Assembly (NCBI RefSeq): GCF_000720255.1
Contig: NZ_JOJE01000021.1
Location: forward strand, 1 to 64,000
Direction: 5' to 3'
Length of the DNA stretch: 64,000 bases
Source of the DNA: Streptomyces griseus subsp. griseus
GTDB taxonomy: Bacteria; Actinomycetota; Actinomycetes; Streptomycetales; Streptomycetaceae
Position numbers and translations under genes: made by a program. The notes beneath the pieces are model-generated. The model was not told the DNA's origin. It ran no database searches and saw only the letters and a list, made by a program, of their open reading frames with translations. Within the stretch, counting starts at the first letter, position 1. Every line of letters begins with the position of its first letter. Below are positions 1 through 10,239 of the stretch, piece by piece.

Positions 1-219
1 CCGGTCCCGGATCGAGGTGAAGTCCGGCAGGATCACGTCCACGCCGGGCTGGGTCTCCTCGGGGAACAGCACGCCGCAGTCGACGATGAGCAGCTTGCCC
101 GCGTGCTCGAAGACGGTCATGTTGCGGCCGATCTCACCCAGGCCGCCCAGGGCGATGACCCGCAGCCCCCCTTCGGGAAGAGGCGGGGCGGCTTTCAACT
201 CGGGGTGCGGATGACTCAT
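1..219 (-). CDS. rnj: Ribonuclease J, N-terminal 73 residues (partial)
   Basis: The reverse strand opens with an ATG at 217-219 and stays in frame to the window edge, so only the first 73 residues are present. They carry the typical start of a metallo-beta-lactamase/beta-CASP RNase J: GGLGEIGRNM, then LLIVDCGVLFPEE, then LPDFTSIRDR. RNase J is a zinc-dependent 5'-3' exo- and endoribonuclease for RNA decay and rRNA maturation. The zinc-binding HxHxDH motif would lie just beyond the edge. In Streptomyces the gene usually follows dapA closely. Here more than 1 kb upstream has no gene, so this may be a second paralogue or a rearranged copy. Confidence 0.9.
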   Translation of the reverse strand, partial: MSHPHPELKAAPPLPEGGLRVIALGGLGEIGRNMTVFEHAGKLLIVDCGVLFPEETQPGVDVILPDFTSIRDR

Positions 220-739
220 ACCCTGACGGTACCCGGAGAGCGGGACAGGATGATCCATCGCCTGTGCGATCTCCTTTTCCCGACGGAGCGGGACACCCGC
301 AGCGGGTGCCTCGGCACGATCGGATCAGGTCGGCGGCCGGAACAGGCGAGGGTGAAAAGCGCTATCACCTTCCGTGGCCGAACCGTTTGCCCGGTGCTGG
401 AGAAGATCTCGTGCACCCTGTCGTGTATTCCGGCGTGCGCCACCTCCCGTTGGGCCTCGGCACTGGTCCACTCGAAGTGGTCGAGACGCGGGTGCCGTCG
501 GCGCTCAGGAGCAAGTGGGCCGAGAGCGCCCCGAGGCAGCTTCCCTTGCCGGGCGTGACAGTTGGCTGTGTCCCCGAAGCGCTCGCCGCCCCCGCCAGCC
601 ATGCCGGAACCTGGTGACGTCCGTGAACGCGAGGAGCAGCCCCGCACGCCGTCCGGGTGGCGTGGGACTGCGGCGCAGCCGCAGCGATGCGCGGAGCTCC
701 CGCCCGTGATCACCCAGAAGAAACACGTCACCCGCAGCT
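220..739. other. Gene-poor stretch upstream of RNase J
   Basis: About 520 bases without a convincing gene. Open frames exist on both strands, but their translations are arginine- and cysteine-rich shadows with no recognisable domain and no good ribosome binding site. The RNase J promoter must lie in the part nearest 220. No dapA is present. The stretch may hold decayed genes too degraded to identify. Confidence 0.5.
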
Positions 740-803
740 CTAGAAGAACCCAAGTTTCTTCGGACCATATGAAACAAGAACGTTCTTCGTCTGCTGGTGG
801 TAG
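740..803 (-). pseudogene. 3' terminal scrap of an aldehyde dehydrogenase gene
   Basis: On the reverse strand the last codons read YHQQTKNVLVSYGPKKLGFF followed by a TAG stop at 740-742. This is nearly the same as the C-terminus of the intact aldehyde dehydrogenase that stops at 5128 ([19 protein letters not shown]). About 60 bases align with roughly six mismatches, several of them synonymous, and then the similarity ends abruptly. The differences fit a paralogous gene copy better than a freshly duplicated attachment site. No other part of the gene is visible nearby. The ABC importer genes lie between the two copies. Confidence 0.75.
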
Positions 804-1317
804 ACGGGTGCCGCACGCGTTGACCTGCACAGATGACGCAAACCGGAGGCTGGCCCAGTGCCTCGGTCCCTGAATGGTCCGGATCTTGAATCGGTAACGC
901 TGTGTGATTGGCCGGGCTTCAGGCTCCCCGGCGTCGCCCAGACCTTGCCAGTGGGCTGGATGGTGAAGGCTGCTCGGCCCTCCGGAGGATGCCCCCACTC
1001 GACCGGCAGATCCGGACCAGTGGACGGGGATGCAGGGATCGCCTCGGCGGTGCCTCACCAGTCGCGTGGTGACTGCCTTGTGTAGAGACTGCGTCCGGCC
1101 GAGTCGAGGATTACTCACCGGTGCTCGTCGTCGGTGAAGGCGGTGCCGGCCAGTGGGCCACGCCGCAACAGCGACCGGACGCCCTCAAAGGGGTATCGAG
1201 CACGAGTCGATACGCGCCGGAGGGCGGATGCCGTCTCGGGTGACGGCGTCAGGGCGCGGCCGAAACCTGCCGAGAAGGCCAGTGGGAGCCACGGCAGGCA
1301 CGGCCGGGACCCTGGCA
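804..1317. other. Gene-poor stretch between aldehyde dehydrogenase scrap and permease
   Basis: About 510 bases downstream of the permease stop. Possible frames on either strand have poor composition and no recognised motif. No clear strong hairpin terminator was seen. It probably contains decayed coding material, since it lies between a gene scrap and an importer with an unusual layout. Confidence 0.45.
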
Positions 1318-2328
1318 TCAGCGTGAGCCGCTTCTCCGCAGGATCTGGTCGACGCCGACCGCGACGACGACGAGGGTCCCGGTCGCGACATCCTGGTAGA
1401 GACTGTCGATGCCCGCCTGAGTGAGACCGGAGCGGAGTACGTTGACGATGAGGGCCCCGATGAGCGTGCCGATGATGCTGCCCCGGCCGCCGAACAAGCT
1501 GGTGCCGCCGAGCACGACGGCGGTGATGCTCTCCAAGTTGGCCGTCTGGTAGGCGTTCGGGTCGGCGTTGGCGATCCGGCCGAGGGCCTGCCAGGCGGCG
1601 ATGCCGTAGAGGAATCCGGCGGTGACGTAGACCGAGAGGACCGTGCTCCCGACGTTGATGCCGGTCAGACGGGCGGACTCAGGTGCGTCGCCGACGGCGT
1701 AAACGTGCGGGCCCCAGGCGGTGTTGGCAAGTACGTACCAAAAGAGCGCGTAAAGGCCGATGAGCATGAACGTCCCCCAGGTGAGGCGCACCGCTCCGAG
1801 CTGGATGCCGTACCCCCAGAACAGGAGCAGATCGGAGGTCACCTGATAGCTGCGCGAATCGGCGTAGAGCCGGCTCACCGCGAAGATGACGGTCAAGGCA
1901 CCCAGGGTCACGATGAAGGGGGGCAAGCCCAGCCGGGCAACGAGCAGGCCGTTCACCAGTCCCAGGAACGTCGCCACGGCCAGACCGAGAAGCAGGGCCA
2001 CCCCGGGGTTGCTGCCCTCGAAGGCAAGTTTGGCCATGACGATCGTGCCGAGGACCGCGATGGCGCCGTTCGAGAGGTCGATGCCGCCTGTGAGGATGAT
2101 CAGGGACTGGCCCAGTGCCAGAGTGCCGATCACGATGGACTGCTGGAGCACCAGCGAGAGGTTCTGCGACGTCAGGAACGTATCCGTGGTGATCGAGAAG
2201 ACCACCACGGCAATGAACAGAGCGGCGAGAGGGCCGACGGCCGGCGTGCGCAGGGCGTACCGGAGTCTCTCCCGGAGCCGGGCGTGCCGTTCATTGCCGA
2301 CGGCGCGTCCGGTGGCAGGTGTTCTCAT
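1318..2328 (-). CDS. Sugar ABC transporter permease, RbsC/FrcC type
   Basis: 336 residues with about eight to ten hydrophobic segments, matching the BPD_transp_2 family of monosaccharide importer permeases. The family signatures ILTGGIDLSNGAI (about residues 80-92) and VVLGGTSLFGGRGS (about 272-285) are present. It would form the membrane channel for a ribose- or fructose-type sugar. It follows the binding-protein gene on the same strand after a 40-base gap, so the two form an operon. The ATPase partner is the divergent gene at 3584. Length is normal and the frame intact. The substrate cannot be told from sequence; fructose is suggested by resemblance to FrcABC proteins. Confidence 0.9.
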   Translation of the reverse strand: MRTPATGRAVGNERHARLRERLRYALRTPAVGPLAALFIAVVVFSITTDTFLTSQNLSLVLQQSIVIGTLALGQSLIILTGGIDLSNGAIAVLGTIVMAKLAFEGSNPGVALLLGLAVATFLGLVNGLLVARLGLPPFIVTLGALTVIFAVSRLYADSRSYQVTSDLLLFWGYGIQLGAVRLTWGTFMLIGLYALFWYVLANTAWGPHVYAVGDAPESARLTGINVGSTVLSVYVTAGFLYGIAAWQALGRIANADPNAYQTANLESITAVVLGGTSLFGGRGSIIGTLIGALIVNVLRSGLTQAGIDSLYQDVATGTLVVVAVGVDQILRRSGSR

Positions 2329-2368
2329 CGGTCAGCCTGATCCCCTTCGACCGCTCGACGTCGGTAGG

Positions 2369-3409
2369 TCATCCCCAGCAATGCTTCAGTCCCCAGTCCG
2401 TATTCTGAGACGCCAGTCCGTCCACTGGCTTGTCGGTGATGAGCACGGTGCCCGTGTCCGAGAGTCGGTGCGGCTTCTTCCCGCTCCTGGCGTACTCGAC
2501 GACCGAGTCGACGCCTCGCGTGGCCATCCTGACCGGGAACTGCATGACCGTGGCGGCGTACTTGCCGGACCGGACGTCGCGGACGCCGTCGCACCCACCG
2601 TCGATGGAGCCGATGGTCACCTTCTGGGTGAGGCCGCGGGCCGCCATGGCCGCGGAGGCGCCGCCGGCCACCGGCTCGTTGATCGTGTAGACCGTGTTGA
2701 TGTCGCTCGTGCGCTCCAGAAGGTTCTCCGTCGCAGCCTGTGCCGGATTGCGTTCTCCATTGGTGTTCGCCTGTCCGCGAATCGCCGGGGAGTCGTTCGC
2801 GATGCCGAAGCCCTTGAGGAACCCCTCGTGACGCTGCTCGCTGACGGTGGAGTCGTCCGTGCCGTCGAGCATGATCACCTTGGGCGGCCGGCCGGCGAGA
2901 GCAGCCCGGAGGTAGGCACCCTGGAGGCGTCCCGCTTTGACGTTGTCCGTCGCGTAGGTGGCGTCGGTCGCGCTCGGCGGCTCGGTGGTGGAGTCCAGCG
3001 CGATCACCACAATGCCCCGTCGGCGGGCCTCCGCGATGGTGCTCAGGAGCCCCGTGCCGTTCGACGGGGTGATGAGGATGCCCTTCACACCGGCGGAGAT
3101 GAGACTCTCCATCGCGGCGACCTGGCCCTCGTTGTCCCCGTCGAACCGGCCGGCCAGGGCGATGAGCTTGGCGCCGTTCTCCTTCGCCGCCGCTGAGGCG
3201 GCCTCGCGCAGGGTCACGAAGTACGGATTGGTCTCGGTCTTGGTCACTAGGCCGATCTTGACCTTCCCCGACCCCGCGCCACCGCTGTCACTTTGCCCCC
3301 CGCCGCATCCTGCGGCCCCGAGCAGAAGGCCACCCGCCATGAGGAGCGCCGCTCCCCGTCGGCAACGCCACTGACATGCGCGCTCGCGGCTCGAACGGTC
3401 GTGTGTCAT
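2369..3409 (-). CDS. Sugar-binding lipoprotein of ABC importer (FrcB-like)
   Basis: 346 residues from the ATG at 3407-3409, which has a GGAGGG-type ribosome binding site; a frame extending to 3436 would need a TTG start. The N-terminus has basic residues, a hydrophobic stretch (ALLMAGGLLLGAAGCGGG) and a lipobox cysteine, so it is an exported lipoprotein. The mature part is a Peripla_BP_4-type domain: KIGLVTKTETNPYF at the start, GILITPSNGTG, and VIALDSTTEP. It captures an extracellular sugar and hands it to the permease encoded directly downstream. Resemblance is closest to fructose-binding FrcB proteins, but this is by eye. Confidence 0.9.
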   Translation of the reverse strand: MTHDRSSRERACQWRCRRGAALLMAGGLLLGAAGCGGGQSDSGGAGSGKVKIGLVTKTETNPYFVTLREAASAAAKENGAKLIALAGRFDGDNEGQVAAMESLISAGVKGILITPSNGTGLLSTIAEARRRGIVVIALDSTTEPPSATDATYATDNVKAGRLQGAYLRAALAGRPPKVIMLDGTDDSTVSEQRHEGFLKGFGIANDSPAIRGQANTNGERNPAQAATENLLERTSDINTVYTINEPVAGGASAAMAARGLTQKVTIGSIDGGCDGVRDVRSGKYAATVMQFPVRMATRGVDSVVEYARSGKKPHRLSDTGTVLITDKPVDGLASQNTDWGLKHCWG

Positions 3410-3583
3410 GGTCACGCCCTCCTTCGGCCGGTCCAACGCCCCACGATTCCTACCTCCGCCTCACGTGTCGAGATTATTCCGAAAGGTCACGTAAGCGAGC
3501 TTTGACCTACCGTTGACCACGGGGCGGATTTCCGCCGAGACCTTGTACTCTCGGCGCCGTCGCACGGAGGAGGCGAGGTACGC
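3410..3583. promoter_or_regulatory. Divergent promoter region of the FrcABC-like importer
   Basis: This gap separates the binding-protein gene (minus) from the ATPase gene (plus) and must carry both promoters. It has an inverted repeat GGTCA (3485-3489) / TGACC (3503-3507) and a further TTGACC at 3513-3518 that could serve as a -35 element or operator half. GGAGGAGGCGAG just before 3584 is the ATPase ribosome binding site. No dedicated regulator gene is adjacent, so the factor that would bind here is unknown. Confidence 0.45.
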
Positions 3584-4345
3584 GTGACCGGTTCGCCGCT
3601 GCTCGCACTGCGTGGCATCTCCAAGCGGTTCGGTGCCGTGCAGGCCCTCAAGGACGTCGAGCTGGAAGTCCACCCCGGCGAGGTCGTCGCCCTTCTGGGG
3701 GACAACGGCGCCGGCAAGTCCACTCTCGTCAGGGTCATCGCGGGCGTCGCACCGGCCGACGACGGCGTCATCGAGTGGGAGGGTCGGGCGGTGCAGATCA
3801 GGACCCCTCAGGCCGCCCAACACCTCGGTATCGCGACCGTGTACCAGAACCTGGCGCTGTGCGACGGCCTCGATGTGGCCGAAAACCTTTTTCTCGGCCG
3901 GGAGCGGATACGCCCCGGTGTCCTGGGCCGCCTCCTCCGGCACATGGACAAGAGCAGCATGCGCGTGGAGGCACGTCGGCAGCTGGACGCACTGGGCATT
4001 CGCGTCCCCGACGTGCGCACCCCCGTCGCCACGCTGTCGGCGGGCCAGCGGCAGACGGTCGCGATCTCCCGGGCGCTCCTGGGCAAACCGAAGGCCGTCC
4101 TGCTCGACGAGCCCACCGCGGCACTCGGCACACAGCAGGCGGGCCATGTCCTCGACCTGGTCGACGAGCTCCGCGAACAGGGGATCGGGGTGATCCTCAT
4201 CAGTCACAACATGGGAGACGTCAAGGCCGTCGCGGACCGGGCCGCGGTGCTGCGGCTCGGCTACAACAACGGTTTCTTCCACGTGCCGACCACATCTCAG
4301 GACCGGATCATCTCCTCCATCACAGGCATCTCGAGCAGCCCCTGA
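3584..4345 (+). CDS. Sugar ABC transporter ATP-binding protein, single NBD (FrcA-like)
   Basis: 253 residues starting at GTG behind a strong GGAGGAGG site. It is a single nucleotide-binding domain with Walker A GDNGAGKST (about 37-45), signature LSAGQRQ (about 146-152), Walker B VLLDEPTAAL (about 168-177) and H-loop ISHN. It energises sugar uptake with the permease and binding protein encoded on the opposite strand. Single-domain ATPases of this length are typical of FrcA, whereas RbsA/XylG are double-length. Being divergent from its partner genes is uncommon. The C-terminus (LRLGYNNGFF) is intact. Confidence 0.9.
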   Translation: MTGSPLLALRGISKRFGAVQALKDVELEVHPGEVVALLGDNGAGKSTLVRVIAGVAPADDGVIEWEGRAVQIRTPQAAQHLGIATVYQNLALCDGLDVAENLFLGRERIRPGVLGRLLRHMDKSSMRVEARRQLDALGIRVPDVRTPVATLSAGQRQTVAISRALLGKPKAVLLDEPTAALGTQQAGHVLDLVDELREQGIGVILISHNMGDVKAVADRAAVLRLGYNNGFFHVPTTSQDRIISSITGISSSP

Positions 4346-5127
4346 TCCGCGCAGGATCCGCCCCACGCGGGACCGGAAAGCCGGTGCTGAGCTTGTCCCA
4401 CCCGTTCCGGTACTCCAGCAACGTTTTACTGTCTGGCCTGGTCAGAGGCATTGTCCGGAGTGTAGTTGGATGGTGTGCGTCAGGGGCGTCTTGCCGGACC
4501 ACCCCTGCAACGAGTGGATTCGTTGCTGACGCAGCGGGAGCGTCGCTTTCGGTAGGCGGGCCGCAAGCTGTTGCCGGACCGGGAGGTGCTGTGCGGGGTC
4601 TCGGGCGGAGGCGCTGCGGGACGCTGGCGGCGTTCCACTCCCACAGCCCCGGTCAGCAGGTCATGGCCGAGCCGCAGCCCAGCTCCTGGTGCGTCGCCGA
4701 TCCCGGCGGCCCCAGATGTCGCCCTCCGCCTGCGCGAGGCACGCAATCGGGCTCGACCCAAGATTGGCGGGATTTCCCCCGATGGTCTGAGTCGCCATCC
4801 GACCAGGTCCGCCACCTTTCCCAGTTGCGGTGAACGTCGAAGCGGGGTCGCGGTCGCAGGTATCGGCCGAGGGAGCCGGGTTGGCCTCCGGTATCGGGCG
4901 GGCAGTTCGGGCTTGGCTGCGGTCAGGGCGACTGAGGTGGGGGTGCGGGCCCAGACACTGGGGGATGGCCGACCTTCGACCGCGCCGGACGCACCCCTCG
5001 GAAGTGGTTCCAGGAGGGGTGCCATTGGCTCGCGGCCGACCCGGGGCGGTGACCTGGAGTTGGAGCGTGACACCTGTATCGGATTGCCTGGAGCGCAACG
5101 ATGCCTTCAGGCAACCGACTTGAGGCT
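4346..5127. other. Gene-poor region with decayed sequences
   Basis: About 780 bases between the ATPase stop and the aldehyde dehydrogenase stop, without an intact gene. Open frames on both strands translate to low-complexity Arg/Pro/Gly-rich sequence. The only recognisable trace is a short transposase-like fragment at 4535-4605. Together with the aldehyde dehydrogenase scrap at 740-803 this marks the importer block as lying in remodelled DNA. Confidence 0.5.
4535..4605 (+). pseudogene. Probable decayed IS5-group transposase fragment
   Basis: The forward frame reads RERRFR, a stop where a Tyr codon is expected, then AGRKLLPDREVLCGV. This resembles the N-terminal part of IS5/IS1182-like transposases (a RRxRYPGRxxLPDRxVLxGI pattern). 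TAG instead of TAC accounts for the stop. Similarity ends after about 25 codons and no DDE residues, terminal repeats or target duplications are visible. The match is short and by eye, so the call is tentative. Confidence 0.4.
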
Positions 5128-6651
<1,524 letters not shown>

Positions 6652-6760
6652 GCCGGTCTGCCTCCTTCAGCAGCGCTGCCCGCCGTTGGGCAGCTCTCGT
6701 CGGCGAGGCTAGGGAAGCGGACGTTGCAACCAGGTTGCGCCGCCGTCAGGGGGTAGGAGG

Positions 6761-8086
6761 TCAGGGAGCCGCCAGCTCGGACTCCAGGGCTGCCAGCCGG
6801 GACCGTACCGTCGCCGTCGGCCGTACCGCTGCCAGCGCACGCCACACCTCGACGTCGTCCTCACCCCAGGGCGTGTGGGCCCAGTCCGCCAGCAGGTCGG
6901 GGTCGCGTCGGGCTGTCAGCGCGGCCCGCAGCTCGTCGGCGAGGCGGTCGCGGATCCGAGCCACGGCCGGTGCGCGCGAGACGGGCAGCAGGGGACCGGC
7001 GTACGCCGTCGCGGCCGCCGTGACCGCACCGGCCGCCAGGCGCCGCTCCACGACGGCGAGGTCCGATTCGACCGGCACGGTGAGCCGGTACGGTCGCGAG
7101 GCCAGCAGCGCCGGCCCGAGGACCCCGCGCAGCCGGGCCAGTTCGGCGCGCAGGGTCACCGGCGTCACCGACTCGTCCTCGTACAGGGCGCACAGCAGCT
7201 CGTCACCGGTCAGTCCCTCCGGACGGCGGGACAACAACACCAGCAGCTCACTGTGCCTGCGGCTGAGCCTGATGCTGCGGCCGTCGGCGACGAGCAGTGC
7301 CTCGTCGCGGCCCAGCACGGTGAGTCGGAGCGCGTCGAACGCGGGCGGTTCCGGGGCGAGCAGCGCCAGGTGGGCCTCCGCGGCTCGGGCCACGGCCTGG
7401 ACGAAGCCCAGGCTGTGCGGGTGCGCGAGACCGTCGCCGCCGGTGACGTCGACAGCGCCGAGCACCCGCCCGGTCCGCGGATCGTGCACCGGTGCCGCCG
7501 CACACGTCCAGGGCTGCACCCGGCGGATGAAGTGCTCGGCGGCGAACACCTGCACCGGGCGGTCGACGGCGACCGCAGTGCCGGGAGCGTTCGTCCCGAC
7601 CGCGGACTCCGCCCAGCGCGCGCCGGGTACGAAGTTCATCCGCCCCGCTCTGCGCCGTGTCGCCGCGTGGCCTTCCACCCACAGCAGCCGACCGTGCGCG
7701 TCGCACACCGCGAGCAGATGCGACCCGTCGGCGGCGAACGTGCCCATGAGTTCCCGGAACAGCGGCATGACCCGCGCCAGCGGATGCTCGGCGCGCACCG
7801 CGTCGAGGTCGCCGTCCGCGATCTCGACGCTCGCGGTGCCGTCCGGCCCGACACCGGCCCGCGCGGAGCGCCGCCAGGAAGCGGCCACCACCGAACGCAC
7901 CGGCCGCGCCACCGTGCCCGCCTCGGTGAACGTCTCGTGCGCGCGACGGAGGACCCGCGTACGTTCGGCGGGGTCGGCCCCGGACTCCAGGGCCACCCAG
8001 GGATCGGTCAACGCGGCCTCCCTCAGGGCGATGCGGCTGGGGACATCGTTGCGCCGGGTGCCCGCGCCGACAACCGTTTCGGCCAT
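6761..8086 (-). CDS. GAF-domain transcriptional regulator (AcoR-like N-terminus, winged-helix domain)
   Basis: 441 residues. The N-terminal third resembles the sensory part of AcoR-type activators: ASWRRSARAGVGPDG (about 68-82), then a GAF-like domain with the GTNAPGTAVA stretch typical of this group. Unlike AcoR it has no sigma-54 AAA+ module. After about residue 250 comes a compact domain with IRLSRRHSELLVLLSRRPEG that looks like a winged helix. The ligand is probably an aldehyde, alcohol or ketone, because the next gene on the same strand is an aldehyde dehydrogenase. Intact; start ATG at 8084-8086. Confidence 0.85.
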   Translation of the reverse strand: MAETVVGAGTRRNDVPSRIALREAALTDPWVALESGADPAERTRVLRRAHETFTEAGTVARPVRSVVAASWRRSARAGVGPDGTASVEIADGDLDAVRAEHPLARVMPLFRELMGTFAADGSHLLAVCDAHGRLLWVEGHAATRRRAGRMNFVPGARWAESAVGTNAPGTAVAVDRPVQVFAAEHFIRRVQPWTCAAAPVHDPRTGRVLGAVDVTGGDGLAHPHSLGFVQAVARAAEAHLALLAPEPPAFDALRLTVLGRDEALLVADGRSIRLSRRHSELLVLLSRRPEGLTGDELLCALYEDESVTPVTLRAELARLRGVLGPALLASRPYRLTVPVESDLAVVERRLAAGAVTAAATAYAGPLLPVSRAPAVARIRDRLADELRAALTARRDPDLLADWAHTPWGEDDVEVWRALAAVRPTATVRSRLAALESELAAP

Positions 8087-8107
8087 CGTCCCGGCCCCGG
8101 GACACTG

Positions 8108-8704
8108 TCAGGCGAGGTTGACCATTCTCAGATAGCGCACCCAGTCCCAGAGCGGCCCGGGGTCGGTGTGGTCGCTGCCGGGTACCTCGTAGTGCCCGAT
8201 GATGTGCTCCCGGTCCTTGGGGATGCCGTATCTGTCACAGACCCACGCCGTGAGTCTCGCCGACCGCGCGTACAGGGCGTCGGTGAAGTAAGCGGGCCGG
8301 TCCACCCATCCCTCGTGCTCGATGCCGATGCTGCGCGTGTTGTGGTCCCAGTCGCCCGCGTGCCAGGCGACGTCGCTCTCCCGCACGCACTGCGCCACGT
8401 ACCCGTCGACGGACCGCACCACATAGTGCGCGGACACGCCCTTGCCGGGGTCCCGGAAGATGGACAGGGCCTCGGAGTAAGTGGTCTGAGTGACGTGGAT
8501 GACGACGCGGTCGACGGTGTAGTCCGCGGGGCGTCCCGCGGGGGTGTAGTTCGAGGGGGTCGCCGGCTGCCACTCGGCGAGGGGGTAGTCGACCGCCGCC
8601 TGTGCGCCGGCCCGGGTGCCGCTGAGCCATGCGTACGGCACGGCGGCGAAGGCCGCGCCCTTCAGGAGCCGTCGTCTGCTGGGACGCGGCCTGGCTCGTT
8701 CCAT
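8108..8704 (-). CDS. Tat-exported N-acetylmuramoyl-L-alanine amidase
   Basis: 198 residues from the ATG at 8702-8704; a longer frame to 8752 is less likely because the signal peptide starts here. The N-terminus has a twin-arginine signal (PSRRRLLKGAAFA) and a cleavage region near RAGAQA. The rest is an amidase_2/PGRP domain. Likely zinc-binding histidines are in VVIHVTQTT and in GHYEVPGSDHTDPG, and GIEHEGW is also typical. It would cut the amide bond between N-acetylmuramic acid and L-alanine in peptidoglycan outside the cell. The stop lies 21 bases from the start of the next minus-strand gene at 8086, so the two may be cotranscribed. Confidence 0.88.
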   Translation of the reverse strand: MERARPRPSRRRLLKGAAFAAVPYAWLSGTRAGAQAAVDYPLAEWQPATPSNYTPAGRPADYTVDRVVIHVTQTTYSEALSIFRDPGKGVSAHYVVRSVDGYVAQCVRESDVAWHAGDWDHNTRSIGIEHEGWVDRPAYFTDALYARSARLTAWVCDRYGIPKDREHIIGHYEVPGSDHTDPGPLWDWVRYLRMVNLA

Positions 8705-8981
8705 GGAGGGTCCCTTCGGTGCTGGGGTGGGGCGAGGGTGGAGGTCACGCACGGAGACGGGGACCGGGATATCCGGGACCGGACGGTCGAAATGCCGGGG
8801 TCACTCATCGCATGGGGCTCCGTTCTGCGCACAGCGGGCGCGTCTCGTGTGCATCACGGTACGGCGCTCCCCGATCATGCGGACGGGAGCGGCGCGTTTC
8901 CGTGGACAGCCACGGGCTTGTGGACAACTCGCCCACTCGAATGGGTGATTCCGGTGTAGCCCGCCGTATGGTGACGGGCCG

Positions 8982-10226
8982 TCAGGCCCGGTCCGCCGCC
9001 ACCGCCGCCGGATCGTCCAGTACGGCCCGCACCACCGAGTGCGCGGCCCCCAGCAGCGGCCCTTCGGAGCCCAGCCGGGACACCGATACGGGGCAAGCGG
9101 GCCCCGCCGTGCGCCGCGCCAGTTCGCTCCGCAGGGCCGGCACGAGCCACGGAGCGAGTCCGGCCAGCGCACCGCCGAGGACGACGCCCTCGGGGTCCAG
9201 CAGGTTCACGGCCCCGGTCAGGGCGACGCCGAGCGCCGTACCGGCCTCGCGCAGGGCTCGCCGTACGTCCTCGTCACCGTCGGTGGCGCGTCCCGCCAGC
9301 AGCCCGACGCGGTCCTCGCCCAGCTCCAGGCCCGCGGCGCGCAGCACCGCCTCCTCGCCGGCGTACTGCTCCAGGCAGCCGCGTCCGCCGCACGCGCACT
9401 CCGGCCCGTCCGGCCGTACCGGCACATGCCCCAACTCGCCGGCGAACCCGCGTGTTCCCCGCAGCAGGTGCCCGTCCACGACGACGGCCGCACCGATGCC
9501 GATCTCGGCCGACACGTGCAGGAAGTCCCTCGGGGTGTCCTCACCGAGCCAGAGTTCGGCGAGTCCGCCGAAGTTGGCCTCGTTGTCCACGGTGAGCGGG
9601 AACTCCGCGGGCAGCAGGGCGCCGAGGTCGGTGTCGTGCCAGTCGAGGTTCGGGGCGCGTACGACGGTCCGCGCGTCGCGTGCCACCAGTCCGGGAACGG
9701 CCACCGCGAGCCCGGCCGGCCACAGCCCCTCCTGCTCCGCCTCGGCGACGACCCGGCGTACCAGCTCCGTGAGTTCCCCGATCACCGGCTCCGGGGCGCG
9801 GCCGCGGTTCGTGCCGTGCCGCACGGCACGCGCCCGCACCTTTCCGCGCAGGTCGACCGCGCAGACCGCGAGGTGGTCGACCCCCACCTCGGCGCCGATC
9901 CCCGCCGGACCGTGCCCACTGACCGTGAGCGCCGACCCCGGACGGCCCACTCGTCCGGGCCGCGCCCCTCCCGCGCGGCCCACCCCGCCGGGCCGTTCGG
10001 GACCCAGCTCCTCGAGCAGGCCGGAGCGTATGAGCTCGTCGACGAGAGTGGACACCGCCGCACGTGTCAGCCCGATGTGTGAGGCGACCGCGGCACGGGA
10101 CAACGGCCCCTCGGCGCTGACGGCGTGCATCACCCGGGCCAGGTTGCGGCGGCGCATGCCCTGCTGGGTGTCGGGCAGCGCACGTCCGGGACCGGCCGAG
10201 TTGGTCTCGTGCGGCGGTGCGGTCAT
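8982..10226 (-). CDS. ROK-family transcriptional regulator (XylR-like)
   Basis: 414 residues. An N-terminal winged helix (about 25-75, SRAAVASHIGLTRAAVSTLVDEL) is followed by a ROK sugar-kinase-like domain with VDNEANFGGLAE and the zinc-binding HVPVRPDGPECACGGRGCLEQY motif. ROK regulators repress sugar genes until the sugar binds. It lies 13 bases downstream of xylB on the same strand and close to divergent xylA, so regulation of xylose catabolism is the natural inference. A glycine/arginine-rich insertion (about 83-97) follows the DNA-binding domain. Frame and length are normal. Confidence 0.9.
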   Translation of the reverse strand: MTAPPHETNSAGPGRALPDTQQGMRRRNLARVMHAVSAEGPLSRAAVASHIGLTRAAVSTLVDELIRSGLLEELGPERPGGVGRAGGARPGRVGRPGSALTVSGHGPAGIGAEVGVDHLAVCAVDLRGKVRARAVRHGTNRGRAPEPVIGELTELVRRVVAEAEQEGLWPAGLAVAVPGLVARDARTVVRAPNLDWHDTDLGALLPAEFPLTVDNEANFGGLAELWLGEDTPRDFLHVSAEIGIGAAVVVDGHLLRGTRGFAGELGHVPVRPDGPECACGGRGCLEQYAGEEAVLRAAGLELGEDRVGLLAGRATDGDEDVRRALREAGTALGVALTGAVNLLDPEGVVLGGALAGLAPWLVPALRSELARRTAGPACPVSVSRLGSEGPLLGAAHSVVRAVLDDPAAVAADRA

Positions 10227-10239
10227 GCCTGTCGATCCC

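Noticed and set aside
216..1118. 300-codon minus-strand frame
   Set aside because: It crosses the aldehyde dehydrogenase scrap in the wrong frame and has no recognisable domain or ribosome binding site.
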